In this document: piece after piece, positions 1 to 9,357 of the stretch
Numbering within the stretch: position 1 is the stretch's first letter
Layout: each line of letters starts with the position of its first letter
From: Eubacterium sp.
GTDB lineage: Bacteria; Bacillota; Clostridia; Lachnospirales; Lachnospiraceae
NCBI GenBank assembly: GCA_024690665.1
Contig: JAILOU010000051.1
Location: forward strand, 56,399-120,398
DNA: 64,000 nucleotides
Direction: 5' to 3'
Notes under the pieces: generated by a model
Databases searched by the model: none
Told to the model about the DNA's origin: nothing
The model's input: only the letters and a program-made list of their open reading frames with translations
Program-made: the position numbers and the translations under genes

Positions 1-264
1 GTGGTGCAATTAGAAGATAAGGAAGATGTGCTGCCTTTGATTGCGTATCTCGAAGAAGATCTGATTGAGACGAGAATGGCATGGAAACCGATGCATCTGC
101 AGCCAATCTTTCGGGACGCTGTATATATTACGGCGCAGGATGGTAAGGATATATCTAAGGAATTATTTTTACACGGCCTTTGTCTTCCGTCGGCATCTGT
201 TATGACAAGGGAAGAACAAGACCGCGTGATTAAAAGGATTAGGGAATATTATGAAAACAAATAA
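1..264 (+). CDS. DegT/DnrJ/EryC1-family sugar aminotransferase, 3' end only
   Basis: This is the C-terminal part of a PLP-dependent aminotransferase that converts a keto sugar nucleotide to an amino sugar. The gene begins upstream of the window, so the GTG at base 1 need not be the start. The family signature is visible as WKPMHLQPIF followed by GLCLPSASVMTREEQDRVI, which is how PglE/ArnB-type sugar transaminases end. The lysine that holds PLP lies in the missing part. The stop overlaps the start of the next gene by 14 bases, so the two are translationally coupled. It opens the visible part of a glycan cluster and probably makes one of its amino sugars. The exact sugar substrate cannot be told from the fragment. 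Confidence 0.85.
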   Translation: MVQLEDKEDVLPLIAYLEEDLIETRMAWKPMHLQPIFRDAVYITAQDGKDISKELFLHGLCLPSASVMTREEQDRVIKRIREYYENK

Positions 265-1288
265 GCCGCTTGTCAGTATCTGTATTCCAAATTACAACTA
301 CGAATCCACGATAGCGGCAAGTATTGAGTCTGCATTGAATCAGACCTATGAAAATGTCGAAATTATAGTACTTGATAATTGTTCTACAGATCGTTCTTTT
401 GAAATTGCAAAAAAATACCGGAAAAAGGGAGTGCGGGTAGTAAGGAACAGAAAAAATCTTGGGGCACCGTCTCATAATAAATTGATACTTATGGCGCGTG
501 GAACCTATATTCAGATTCTCCATTCAGATGATATCTTAGAACCGACTTATATCGAAGAATGCGTCAAAGTGATGGAAGAACATGAGAATGTTGCCGTGGT
601 CTGTACGGAGAGGCAGGAGATTGACGCGCAGGGAAATGAGATTAAGATGCCGCCACCATTTTACAACTGTAGCTGTATCATTCCAAAGGAAAGGCAGCAG
701 GCTGTAATGATTATGGCTTCGTACTTTGTACCCTCGCAGACATTTATCCGCATGAGCACATTGGAACAAACCGGGTTATATGAGATTGACGTTACTTACT
801 TTATGGACTGGTGGCTCCTGTATAAATGTTGCAGAGTCGGAGATCTGGCGGTGATTAATAAGCCGCTTATGAGATACCGTATCTGGTCGTCAAGCGATTC
901 GTCTTATATGACGCTTCATATGATTATGCCGATGGCCGGATTCTTGAACCGGATGTGCATATTAAAACAGGGAATAGAAGATCAGAATACTTTTTTAACG
1001 GAACGAAAAGATTTATTTTTGAATAAGCATGCAGACCTGACCGTGAAATGGGGAATTACCGTAATTCGTGGGGGACATCTGGATGTTGGAAGAAAATACC
1101 TGTATCTGGCACAGGCATTTGATGAAGAGATTGTTAACAGCCCTTTATATCAGGCTGTGGACGAGTTCTTAAATCAAGAGCATCCTGTCGGAGAGAAAAT
1201 AGATGATTTCTTAAAAGAGAGAGATCTTGTAGGAGTTAGAAACCGTTCCTATGATCCACCGGAAGGGTCAATCGTATTAAACATATAG
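251..1288 (+). CDS. GT2-family glycosyltransferase
   Basis: This 345-residue protein is a GT-A fold, family 2 glycosyltransferase that would transfer a sugar from a nucleotide donor during glycan assembly. The N-terminus PLVSICIPNYNYEST and the NCSTDRS stretch are the usual nucleotide-binding start. HSDD at residues 91-94 is the DxD-type metal site. The catalytic domain covers roughly residues 6-210. The remaining 130 residues are helical in character, and no membrane segment is obvious, so it is probably cytoplasmic. The ATG lies inside the preceding aminotransferase gene, with AGGATTAGGG just upstream. Donor and acceptor are unknown. Confidence 0.88.
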   Translation: MKTNKPLVSICIPNYNYESTIAASIESALNQTYENVEIIVLDNCSTDRSFEIAKKYRKKGVRVVRNRKNLGAPSHNKLILMARGTYIQILHSDDILEPTYIEECVKVMEEHENVAVVCTERQEIDAQGNEIKMPPPFYNCSCIIPKERQQAVMIMASYFVPSQTFIRMSTLEQTGLYEIDVTYFMDWWLLYKCCRVGDLAVINKPLMRYRIWSSSDSSYMTLHMIMPMAGFLNRMCILKQGIEDQNTFLTERKDLFLNKHADLTVKWGITVIRGGHLDVGRKYLYLAQAFDEEIVNSPLYQAVDEFLNQEHPVGEKIDDFLKERDLVGVRNRSYDPPEGSIVLNI

Positions 1289-1301
1289 GAGAGATAAGAT
1301 T

Positions 1302-3314
1302 ATGTTTACAAGAGAGACGTATGCAGCAGAGTACGTAGAAGAATATGTCAGAGCACATAAAGAACTATTTACAAAGCATGAAAAACTATATATTTATACT
1401 GTTTGTGAGCAGGCAGTGAATCTGTATGAAATCTTGCAGACAATGCAGGTGAGGGTAACAGCATTTATCGATCAGGGGAAAAACTTTCTTGGGAAACAAA
1501 TCTATGGCACACCGGTTGTAACAACAGATGAGGTTAAGGGAGATTATTACATCATCATTTCCTCTGCAACGCAGGCGCTTCATGATCAAAGAGTGCTTGA
1601 GACAAAAGGAATTGATAAGGACAGGACGTATACGCTGTTTGAAAAAGTGACGCGCTATTACAGTCTTAAGAATTTAGAAATTGATAAAAAACGCTATGAG
1701 GGCATTACAAAAGAGCAAAACGATGCCTTGTCGAAACAGGAATTGGAGCATAAAGAGATTGAGACACATGCAATTCCGACACAGATGATTATGGACCTGA
1801 CACCAAGATGTAATCTGAACTGTCGCCACTGTGAGGCACATCACAACAAAGAAATCTCTAAGATTCGTAATCTCGAAGAAGATTATACGCCGGTAGAGCG
1901 CTACCAGTACCTTCTGGATTATGCTGATTTTATCTATCTGAATATCAGCGGGGAACCTCTGATGAGCCCGCGTTTTTGGGATGTGCTGGATTATGTGGAT
2001 GCTTCTGCTAACAAGCCGGAACTGTTTACCGTTACGAATGGAATCTTATTGGATGAAAAGGCAGCCGATCGTATTGTTCGTTCAAAGTTCGAGAAAATCT
2101 ATATCTCGATGGATGGAACGAGTGATTTGACTTATAAGAGACTTCGCGGCGGAGATTTTAGCATCTGGAAGAAGAATGTGAAGTATCTTGCGGACAAGAG
2201 AACAGCTGAAGGAAAGAAACTAGAGATTCATCTTCATCATACGGTGAGCCGGGAATCGCTGGAAGAGACGATGCTTGCAGTAGAGCTTGCTGAAGAACTT
2301 GGCGTGGATAGAATTGTGGTTCGCCCGCTCTACGAAGAGATCGCCGGGATGGAAACCTGGCGCGTCCCGATGGATGAAGACAGGGAGTATTTCTATCCGC
2401 AGCAGATGACGACTTATTATCCGCATCTGACCAAACGAATTATGGATGAGGTGCGTGAGTTTGGCAAGACAAGTCGCGTAGCCGTAGAGGTATCGGACCG
2501 GTTTGATGCGAATCTGGATATGAGCGTTGCAGATATCCCTTATCCGATATCGGTAGAGGAATTTAATGAGTACCGAAGTAAATGGCCAAAGCCTAAAAAT
2601 GTCATTCAGGAGGTACCGCAGCGTGCGAAGGATTATGCGTTGTGTAAGTACCCTTGGAATCTTATGATGTTTTTTGTGAATGGTACCATCATGCACTGCA
2701 ATCGTATGGTGCAGATGGAAGGAAATATCAATTTCTCTCCGCTATATGAACTAAATAATACACCGGTGGCACAAAATATCCGAAGAGGTTTAAGAGACGA
2801 TCATCTCGATTGGAGCTGTTATCACTGCTCCGGTTGTGTGCGTTCGGATTATGAAAAGCATTTGCCAAGAACGCCGTATTATCTAAAACGCGGAGAGGCA
2901 ATTGTATTTGACTTAGATGATACAAGAGTGCTGCGAGAACTTGAATACAGCGGAATCAGCCGTATTCAAAGAGACGGAGCCTGGAACAATCTTCGAACTT
3001 CTAAGATATCGTTTTATCTTAGCGACAAAGAGGATTATGAAATGATGCTCGAAGCAGAAGCATTTGTTATACCGGGAATTATTGGCGAGCAAAATGTACA
3101 GGTGAAAGTAAATGGACATGAAGCTAGTATGCTTCACTATGATTCAGACAAGGTGACGCAGCATTCATTTACCATTAAAAAAGAGTGGCTCGGTCAAGAT
3201 GATCTGGTAACGACTGAACTAGAGTATCCGGATGCGGTGTCTCCTTTAAAACTTGGTTTTGGAAGAGATGACAGAGAACGCGCGATATTTATAAAAAAGA
3301 TGGAGATTAGATAA
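1302..3314 (+). CDS. Radical SAM/SPASM-type protein with N-terminal Rossmann-like module
   Basis: This 670-residue protein has three parts. Residues 27-115 look like a small Rossmann-like module (IYTVCEQAVNLYEIL, then FIDQGKNFLGKQIYG, then YIIISSAT). The radical SAM core begins with CNLNCRHC, with cysteines 170, 174 and 177 for the 4Fe-4S cluster that cleaves S-adenosylmethionine. A cysteine-rich SPASM-like region lies around residues 446-512 (ALCKYPW, IMHCNRMV, CYHCSGC) and probably binds an auxiliary cluster. The last 150 residues are not recognised. It sits 13 bases after a GT2 gene and directly abuts the next GT gene, so it is part of the glycan operon. No RiPP precursor is visible beside it. 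A sugar- or glycoprotein-directed role is inference. Confidence 0.82.
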   Translation: MFTRETYAAEYVEEYVRAHKELFTKHEKLYIYTVCEQAVNLYEILQTMQVRVTAFIDQGKNFLGKQIYGTPVVTTDEVKGDYYIIISSATQALHDQRVLETKGIDKDRTYTLFEKVTRYYSLKNLEIDKKRYEGITKEQNDALSKQELEHKEIETHAIPTQMIMDLTPRCNLNCRHCEAHHNKEISKIRNLEEDYTPVERYQYLLDYADFIYLNISGEPLMSPRFWDVLDYVDASANKPELFTVTNGILLDEKAADRIVRSKFEKIYISMDGTSDLTYKRLRGGDFSIWKKNVKYLADKRTAEGKKLEIHLHHTVSRESLEETMLAVELAEELGVDRIVVRPLYEEIAGMETWRVPMDEDREYFYPQQMTTYYPHLTKRIMDEVREFGKTSRVAVEVSDRFDANLDMSVADIPYPISVEEFNEYRSKWPKPKNVIQEVPQRAKDYALCKYPWNLMMFFVNGTIMHCNRMVQMEGNINFSPLYELNNTPVAQNIRRGLRDDHLDWSCYHCSGCVRSDYEKHLPRTPYYLKRGEAIVFDLDDTRVLRELEYSGISRIQRDGAWNNLRTSKISFYLSDKEDYEMMLEAEAFVIPGIIGEQNVQVKVNGHEASMLHYDSDKVTQHSFTIKKEWLGQDDLVTTELEYPDAVSPLKLGFGRDDRERAIFIKKMEIR

Positions 3315-5570
3315 GTGAAAGAACATAGCTTGTATAAGAAAGCAAAAGAATTATATAAAGCAAAAAAGTATGATAAGGCGCTTTTGATGGTTAATCAGCT
3401 AATTGAGGAGACATCACCGGAACTTGCCTATCAGGTTTTAAAGGGACAGTGCGAGTTGGAACTTGGAACGATGAAAACAAGTCCGATTCTATGGTCGTCC
3501 ATGGATTATAAGAATCCGACACAGACGGACTTTGAAGCGTTGGAACTTACAAGACAATATCTGCTTTCTTGTGGGGTGACAGATCAGGCAAAACGTTTCG
3601 CCAATATTGCACGATATGCCCGAGGAGAAAACGAAGATGATGAGGAGGAATTAACTTGGATTGCGGAGTTTGATCCGGACAAAATCGAGCATTATGGAGA
3701 AATATCAAAAAAATACTTTTGGCAAAACGATGTTGTGCTTGCCACAGGATATGAATTGATTGGGTTGATTCGGCAAGGACGTAAGCCTAATAGCAATGCA
3801 ATACTGCGTAATACGGACAATATGTATCAGTTTATGACAATGTATGATACTTTTGCTGTTGTGCTGGATGAGAAGGAGCACTATGACCGATACATGGCAT
3901 TTGCCATGACACTGGCTGTATTTGGGAAAAGGGTAATTTTTGTGACACTTCCGGTGGAAGTGGAGATAACTGAGCGTCCAAAAGACTTAGAGAATTATAT
4001 ACAGTTAAGTCTTGAGAATATGGAAATTATAGACGGGGTAGAAGTCTATGTACCACTTCATCTGATATTAGAAGGCGAATTTTATGAATCTACAACACTG
4101 GCATTGGTGGACTATTTATCAAAGCAAACGTCCAAGACATCACTACCATTATTTGCTGATCTAAAAGCATTATCAAGAATGCGCTCAAACTATGTTTCAA
4201 GAAAAATTCTTCACTATGTGTGCAGAAATACGGCAATTAAGAATGCACAAAGTGATACCTGTTTTGCTTACGTCAATGGATATGGAATCTATGAATCTAT
4301 CTTGTTTGGAACGGATTTTGATAAAGCGTTGTATCGGGAGGCAAAGCATGCACTCAGCATTGTGCTACCTGTCAGAAATAATGCCGAGACCATTGGCGCT
4401 ACGCTAAAAACATGCTTAGAACAAGATTATACGGATTACGAAATTCTGATTTCCGACAATTCGGATAATGACCGCTATGAAATCTATGACTTAGTAAAGC
4501 AGATGGATTCTGAGAAGATTCGTTATATTAGAACACCAAGAGTGCTTCCAATCACGAAGAGTTTTGAGTATGCCTATCTAAATGCACTTGGAGATTTTAT
4601 TATGCCGATTGGTGCGGATGATGGGGTTAATATCAATGCACTCAGCCGGTTTATGCAGATCAAAGCGCTGATAGAAAGAGAAACAAAAAAGAAAACGAAT
4701 ATCTTATCCTGGGACCGGATTCACTATTGCTGGCCGAATATGACTTCTTCCGGTCAACAAGATCAGCTGATTATTCCAAAGCCATATCGTCTTGATGGAA
4801 AATGGTATGAAGAAAAGACGCAAAGAGATATGCTGGATTTGATTCTTTGTTATCCAAAGACCATCTATTCTCTTCCGGTTAGTTATATTAATTCCGGTAT
4901 GAGCCGGCGGTATATGCAGGAAATTTATGAAAAGACAGATGCACTTATTGATGGACATTCTCAGGATTTATATACCGGTGTGTTAAATGTAGCATTAAAT
5001 GAATCTTACTATCATATCAATCTGCCGATTACGATTGCGGCATTAAGCGGACATAGTTCCGGAGCAGCATCTATTGCAGGAGCCGTGAAACGGGAAATTG
5101 CTTTGGCACAGGGAAGAGAAGAACAACTGACGAATATTTCATTTCCGACGCAGCGAGATATTGAAGATATTTTGTATCCATCCGATGGTGATGTTGCCAA
5201 TATGGTATGTCAGGTGCTAAGACTGATTGACATGGAAGTGTTGCCGGTATCCACGCTAAAGAGAATTCCATGGGAGATTATAGGAAAGGCCATTCTAGGG
5301 CAGGTGCAATATAAGGATGTAAATAAAACCAAGGTGCTCCATCAGCTGATTGACAGTATTAGGGTATTTTCATCTGAGGCAGCCGATATACTTCAAAAGG
5401 AAGTCACAACGAATACGAGAAGTGTTGCACATTATGAGGTCGTAGACGGCAAATTCTATTATCAGGGCTTTCAAAAGAATGGTGGAATTGCGATGGATGC
5501 GTCCGAGTTTGCGGTAAAGGATGTCTATGATGCGGCAAAACTGGTGCAGCGTCTTACGCATCTGTTTTAG
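3315..5570 (+). CDS. Large GT2 glycosyltransferase with N-terminal helical repeat region
   Basis: This 751-residue protein starts at GTG immediately after the previous stop codon. The first ~120 residues (LYKKAKELYKAKKYDKALLM) resemble TPR-type helical repeats. Residues 130-340 are not recognised. A GT2 domain begins near residue 345 with ALSIVLPVRNNAETIGATL and carries IGADDG near residue 432 as the metal-binding acidic motif. The C-terminal ~190 residues are unassigned. TPR-GT architectures are known among protein-glycosylating enzymes, so it could hold a protein acceptor, but that is inference. GTG use and zero spacing suggest coupling to the upstream radical SAM gene. Confidence 0.8.
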   Translation: MKEHSLYKKAKELYKAKKYDKALLMVNQLIEETSPELAYQVLKGQCELELGTMKTSPILWSSMDYKNPTQTDFEALELTRQYLLSCGVTDQAKRFANIARYARGENEDDEEELTWIAEFDPDKIEHYGEISKKYFWQNDVVLATGYELIGLIRQGRKPNSNAILRNTDNMYQFMTMYDTFAVVLDEKEHYDRYMAFAMTLAVFGKRVIFVTLPVEVEITERPKDLENYIQLSLENMEIIDGVEVYVPLHLILEGEFYESTTLALVDYLSKQTSKTSLPLFADLKALSRMRSNYVSRKILHYVCRNTAIKNAQSDTCFAYVNGYGIYESILFGTDFDKALYREAKHALSIVLPVRNNAETIGATLKTCLEQDYTDYEILISDNSDNDRYEIYDLVKQMDSEKIRYIRTPRVLPITKSFEYAYLNALGDFIMPIGADDGVNINALSRFMQIKALIERETKKKTNILSWDRIHYCWPNMTSSGQQDQLIIPKPYRLDGKWYEEKTQRDMLDLILCYPKTIYSLPVSYINSGMSRRYMQEIYEKTDALIDGHSQDLYTGVLNVALNESYYHINLPITIAALSGHSSGAASIAGAVKREIALAQGREEQLTNISFPTQRDIEDILYPSDGDVANMVCQVLRLIDMEVLPVSTLKRIPWEIIGKAILGQVQYKDVNKTKVLHQLIDSIRVFSSEAADILQKEVTTNTRSVAHYEVVDGKFYYQGFQKNGGIAMDASEFAVKDVYDAAKLVQRLTHLF

Positions 5571-5618
5571 GATAGGAATTATGATGAATTTCTGGGCGGA
5601 AGAGATACTTATATTTGA

Positions 5619-6575
5619 ATGGTAATTTATATGAAACGTGAAATTGGAATTGTAACTTGTGTATTCAATATAGAAGATGCACAAAAAATGATGAAAGCAA
5701 TAAAAGAAAGCGAGCCTCCTAAGGGAACGGAAATGGTAATCGTTTATCCACAAAATAATAAATCGTTGGGAAGATGGCTTCGCGCACAAGATATAAAAGG
5801 GTGCAAAGTGCGGGTTATGGAAAGAAAGTTGAATGTTCGCTCTAAATATGTATTATTTATTCGACGGATGAAAGGGCAGAGGTTTCTGCGTCTGTTTGAC
5901 TTAAGCATTGCGCAAGGTGGCATAAAGAGAAAAGAAATCTATTTAAGTTATGCTTCCAAAAAATGTCGTGCAAAGTGGATATTATATCTGTATCCCGATA
6001 TGTATATAAAAAAAGAATTTTGGATACTTATCAATCAGTACAAGGAACAACTTAATAAAAACGGAGTTATTATCATTGATTATTCGAAAAAGAATGAAAT
6101 GAAAGCATGCTGGAATAAGAAAGGGCATCAATTAGAGCAAATGGTCATGGCAATGAATGGAATGCAATATGCTGTATTGTGGAGGAAAAAAAAGTATCGT
6201 GAAACAAAACGTTGTTTAAAGTTTTCATCCACAAATGCTTCCTACAATATGGAGTTTGCAATCTATACGAGAGCTTTGGAGGATAACTACGGAATTCTAT
6301 CCGGACCCATAATTGGATATGATCAAAAGACATTTGATGGGGATATTTCGAATATGTTTAAACCGATTGAAAGAATTGCTTTTTTGAAGGGGATTTTTCG
6401 CTTTTATCATACAGTAAATAATAAAACAAAGGTTGATTATTCCCCGTTTATATCTATGGGGCATAAACCGGAAGAGTTATTCATGCAGGAATTAAACATA
6501 ATTGCAGATAATTTTGAAAATGCCGGAGATGACTATACCGCAAAAAGATATCGAAATTTAATACAATCTATTTAA
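5619..6575 (+). CDS. Unrecognised protein of the glycan cluster, possible glycosyltransferase-like fold
   Basis: This 318-residue protein is rich in lysine and aromatic residues. It begins REIGIVTCVFNIEDAQKMM and contains WILYLYPDMYIKKEFWILI, which resembles the region around the DxD site of GT-A enzymes (YPDM in place of DxD). I do not recognise a family with certainty. The coding sequence looks more AT-rich than its neighbours, hinting at separate acquisition. Two in-frame ATGs, 5619 and 5631, are possible starts; neither has a strong ribosome site, though GGAAGAGA lies about 15 bases before 5619. It lies between a GT2 gene and a radical SAM gene on the same strand, so a glycan role is likely by context only. 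Confidence 0.6.
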   Translation: MVIYMKREIGIVTCVFNIEDAQKMMKAIKESEPPKGTEMVIVYPQNNKSLGRWLRAQDIKGCKVRVMERKLNVRSKYVLFIRRMKGQRFLRLFDLSIAQGGIKRKEIYLSYASKKCRAKWILYLYPDMYIKKEFWILINQYKEQLNKNGVIIIDYSKKNEMKACWNKKGHQLEQMVMAMNGMQYAVLWRKKKYRETKRCLKFSSTNASYNMEFAIYTRALEDNYGILSGPIIGYDQKTFDGDISNMFKPIERIAFLKGIFRFYHTVNNKTKVDYSPFISMGHKPEELFMQELNIIADNFENAGDDYTAKRYRNLIQSI

Positions 6576-6587
6576 AGGAGTTGTTAC

Positions 6588-7601
6588 GTGGATTTACACA
6601 ATAGACGAGTGATTGAAAAAATGCGTTCATATAATGCATATATAACAAAGGAAGGCGGAACCGGAATAAAACCACGAGGTTTAATTATCAATTACAGCAA
6701 TGCCTGTAATTTTAACTGTCAGCAGTGTTTTACCGAGTCACCGACCAAGCCGCTTAAGGGAAGTCTGACACTCGTAGAGATGAAAAAACTAGCAGATGAA
6801 GCAGATGCACTTGGTATGTATGAAATTCTGATAGAAGGAGGCGAGCCGCTTGTTAGCAAGGAAATCTATGATTTGATTCAGACTTTTGGTAGTGACAGAT
6901 TTTATCTGGAAATGACGACAAACGGATATCTGCTCACACCGCAGGTGGCGAAGAAACTAAAAGAAGCAGGACTATCCAGGGTTTCGATTAGTATCGATAG
7001 TATGGATCCTAAGGTACACGACGAATATCGCGGGACGCCGGGGGCTTATGAGCATGCCATAAAAGCAATGGAATATGCGAAAGAAGTCGGCATGCAGGTG
7101 TCTGTCAATTTTCTGGTGGGACATTATAATATTCATTCCGGAGAGATTGAACAGGTCTGTGAGTTTTGTCAAAGCAGGGGATACCATATCGGACTTCAGA
7201 CTGCTACGCCGACCGGCAACTGGCAGGGAAAGTTTGAGATTATGACAACGCCTGAAGATGCTGCGTATCTGGAAGAAATACGCCATAAGTATAAGCATGT
7301 ATGGAGAGATATCTGGCCACCGCTTCCGAATAAAAAAGTTGCTATAAGTGGTTGCGTTGCGGTCAATCGTCCGTATATTAATCCGTATGGAGATGTGCTT
7401 CCTTGTTCTTACATGCATATGAAGCTTGGTAATATCAAGGAGCAGAGTTTAAAAGAGATTCTAGAGATAGGATTTTCCTATGAGTGCTTTCGAAATTCTC
7501 ATAAGAAATGTTATGCCGCAGAAGATTCTGAGTTTATGAAAAAGTATTGTATGCACAAGATGTCGATATTAGAACCAATAGACATTAAAAAAGTGATGTA
7601 G
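6588..7601 (+). CDS. Radical SAM protein with SPASM-type C-terminus
   Basis: This 337-residue protein starts with GTG after AAAGGAG. The radical SAM motif CNFNCQQC places cysteines 40, 44 and 47 around the 4Fe-4S cluster, followed by the glycine-rich EGGEPL segment and STDSM-like SISIDSMDP that contact SAM. The C-terminal third has cysteines in SGCVAVNRPYINPYGDVLPC and further ones near the end (CFRNSHKKC, KKYC), the pattern of a SPASM/twitch auxiliary cluster. It lacks the extra N-terminal module of the other two radical SAM proteins in this cluster. The substrate is unknown; proteins of this type modify peptides or act on sugars and polyols. Confidence 0.85.
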   Translation: MDLHNRRVIEKMRSYNAYITKEGGTGIKPRGLIINYSNACNFNCQQCFTESPTKPLKGSLTLVEMKKLADEADALGMYEILIEGGEPLVSKEIYDLIQTFGSDRFYLEMTTNGYLLTPQVAKKLKEAGLSRVSISIDSMDPKVHDEYRGTPGAYEHAIKAMEYAKEVGMQVSVNFLVGHYNIHSGEIEQVCEFCQSRGYHIGLQTATPTGNWQGKFEIMTTPEDAAYLEEIRHKYKHVWRDIWPPLPNKKVAISGCVAVNRPYINPYGDVLPCSYMHMKLGNIKEQSLKEILEIGFSYECFRNSHKKCYAAEDSEFMKKYCMHKMSILEPIDIKKVM

Positions 7602-7613
7602 GGAGGAACAGTT

Positions 7614-8846
7614 ATGGAAAATGTAGAATTATTTTATCAGCCAATGGATGATGGTTCGTTAACGAAAGACGAATTGCAATCTGAGATGAGTCGTTATGAC
7701 AGGGCTTTCTTATCAGGTATGTTAAAACTGAAAAAACCAAAGAAAATATTGGAAATTGGAATATCCGGAGGTGCAACAACTTCTCTGATACTTTATTGTC
7801 TGGATGTGTTAGGAATTCATCCGCAAGTGTATTCGGTAGATATTACCAAACAATGGTATGTAGATCCGTCTAAAGTAAGTGGACATATTGCAAAAGAGCG
7901 TAGCGAAGCATATGGGGATGCTCATCAGTTTATGTTGGGGCATAGCATTGCATATTTTATTGATGAAATTGGAGATGAAATTGATTTTGTCATCATCGAT
8001 ACCATGCATTCGCTTCCGGGTGAATTATTAGATTATATTTCTGTCAAAAAACATCTGGCAAAGGATGCGACGATTGTTTTTCATGATGTTTCGCAGAATT
8101 TACTGGGGATTAATTTAACATATGGCGTTCCGTTTGAATATGCTTCATTAGTGACGCTTTGTGCAATTTCCGGAAAGAAATATATCGGAGATGATGATTC
8201 GAATATTGAAAATCTTGCCAATATCGGTGCTGTTGTTGTAGACGGTGATTTTGATGGGGATGTTGACAATCTGTTCCAGACATTATTTGTGAATTGGAAT
8301 TATATTCCGGATGAACTGTCGCTGGAGGAATATCGGGTAAGAATAGAAAAGGATTATGGACAGGAGTACCTTGCCCTATTTGAGAAAGCTTTGGCAGGAA
8401 ATCGCTTTGCGCTGTATAGAAGAAGGGGCGCCGGATGTACTAGGGCTTCTATGATAAAGCAGCTTGAAGAGAAGGTTGCAAAGGCGAAGGAAGTATATAT
8501 CTACGGAAATGAGAAACTTGCTAATCAGGTAGAACGATATCTAAATAAATGCTATCGGATACAGCCTAAAAGAGTAGTCACGAAAGAAGAGGAAACAATT
8601 CCTTCCGTTCATATATTAAAAGGGAAAAAAGAGGATGTTTTAATTGTATTGGGAATAGGAACGCAGCATCACTATCAGGTGCTTACATTACTCCATCAGC
8701 TTGGACTTGAAAAAAATGTTTTTCCATATAATGGAACAGGATTTTATGAATTTCTAGAAATCATGGATGAAGAACTGCTGGAAGGTAATGATTTTATTAA
8801 CGGTAATTCTTATGAGCAATCAATACATACCGCAAGATTTTTGTAA
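7614..8846 (+). CDS. Class I SAM-dependent methyltransferase with C-terminal Rossmann-like module
   Basis: This 410-residue protein has a class I methyltransferase domain in residues ~30-230. The SAM-binding glycine loop is EIGISGGATT at residues 47-56, followed by VYSVDITK as the acidic loop and DFVIIDTMHS as motif II. It resembles Methyltransf_24/CmcI-type proteins associated with polysaccharide loci. Residues ~290-385 form a separate small Rossmann-like module (VYIYGNEKLANQVERYL, then DVLIVLGIGTQHHYQVL), similar in pattern to modules in four other proteins of this cluster. It follows the radical SAM gene by 12 bases with AGGGAGG as ribosome site. It probably O- or N-methylates a sugar or acyl group in the glycan. 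Confidence 0.78.
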   Translation: MENVELFYQPMDDGSLTKDELQSEMSRYDRAFLSGMLKLKKPKKILEIGISGGATTSLILYCLDVLGIHPQVYSVDITKQWYVDPSKVSGHIAKERSEAYGDAHQFMLGHSIAYFIDEIGDEIDFVIIDTMHSLPGELLDYISVKKHLAKDATIVFHDVSQNLLGINLTYGVPFEYASLVTLCAISGKKYIGDDDSNIENLANIGAVVVDGDFDGDVDNLFQTLFVNWNYIPDELSLEEYRVRIEKDYGQEYLALFEKALAGNRFALYRRRGAGCTRASMIKQLEEKVAKAKEVYIYGNEKLANQVERYLNKCYRIQPKRVVTKEEETIPSVHILKGKKEDVLIVLGIGTQHHYQVLTLLHQLGLEKNVFPYNGTGFYEFLEIMDEELLEGNDFINGNSYEQSIHTARFL

Positions 8847-8857
8847 GGAGAATCAAA

Positions 8858-9331
8858 ATGGAAGAATATAATACACTGTATGACCTTAATGCAATTGACA
8901 TACAGACTTATCAAAAAAACCGCTATCCTATGCTTTTTATTGATTATGTAACAGAAGCAAAGCCGGGAGAGTATGCAAGAGGTTTTAAGAATTTTTCATA
9001 TAATGAATGGTATTTTCCTGTTCACTTTGATGATGAACCGAATGTGCCTGCATTTGTACAGATAGAGGGACTTACGCAAATGTTTCTTATGACATTTCTT
9101 ACCATTCCGGAATATAAAGGAATGAAGACCGGATTCGTATCCATTGATGGAGCGAAGTTTAAAAGAAAGATTGAACCCGGCGAACGACTTGATATTGAAG
9201 CAACGCTGGATTCCTTTAAAAGAGGTGTTGCAAAAGGACACGTGGAAAGTTATGTGAATGGAGAAGTTGCCTGCACGATTAAGCTGACAATTACGATACC
9301 GGATGTATTAAAAAAGTACAGGCCGGCATAA
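8858..9331 (+). CDS. FabZ-like hotdog-fold acyl dehydratase
   Basis: This 157-residue protein matches the FabA/FabZ 3-hydroxyacyl-ACP dehydratase fold. The catalytic pair is kept: His56 in VHFDDEPNVPAF corresponds to the GHFPGNP histidine, and Glu70 in QIEGLTQ corresponds to the LEAMAQ acid, with the 14-residue spacing of the family. The length is typical. It lies inside the glycan cluster, not among fatty-acid synthesis genes, so it likely dehydrates or binds a short hydroxyacyl chain used to decorate a sugar. The downstream AMP-ligase, LuxE-like and LuxC-like genes support an acyl pathway here. No acyl carrier protein gene is visible in the window. Confidence 0.8.
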   Translation: MEEYNTLYDLNAIDIQTYQKNRYPMLFIDYVTEAKPGEYARGFKNFSYNEWYFPVHFDDEPNVPAFVQIEGLTQMFLMTFLTIPEYKGMKTGFVSIDGAKFKRKIEPGERLDIEATLDSFKRGVAKGHVESYVNGEVACTIKLTITIPDVLKKYRPA

Positions 9332-9357
9332 GTAAGCTACCGGAAAGGGGAAGAAAC

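Noticed and set aside
2220..2696. 158-codon minus-strand frame inside the 670-residue radical SAM gene
   Set aside because: It is antisense to an intact radical SAM gene and shows no motif of its own.
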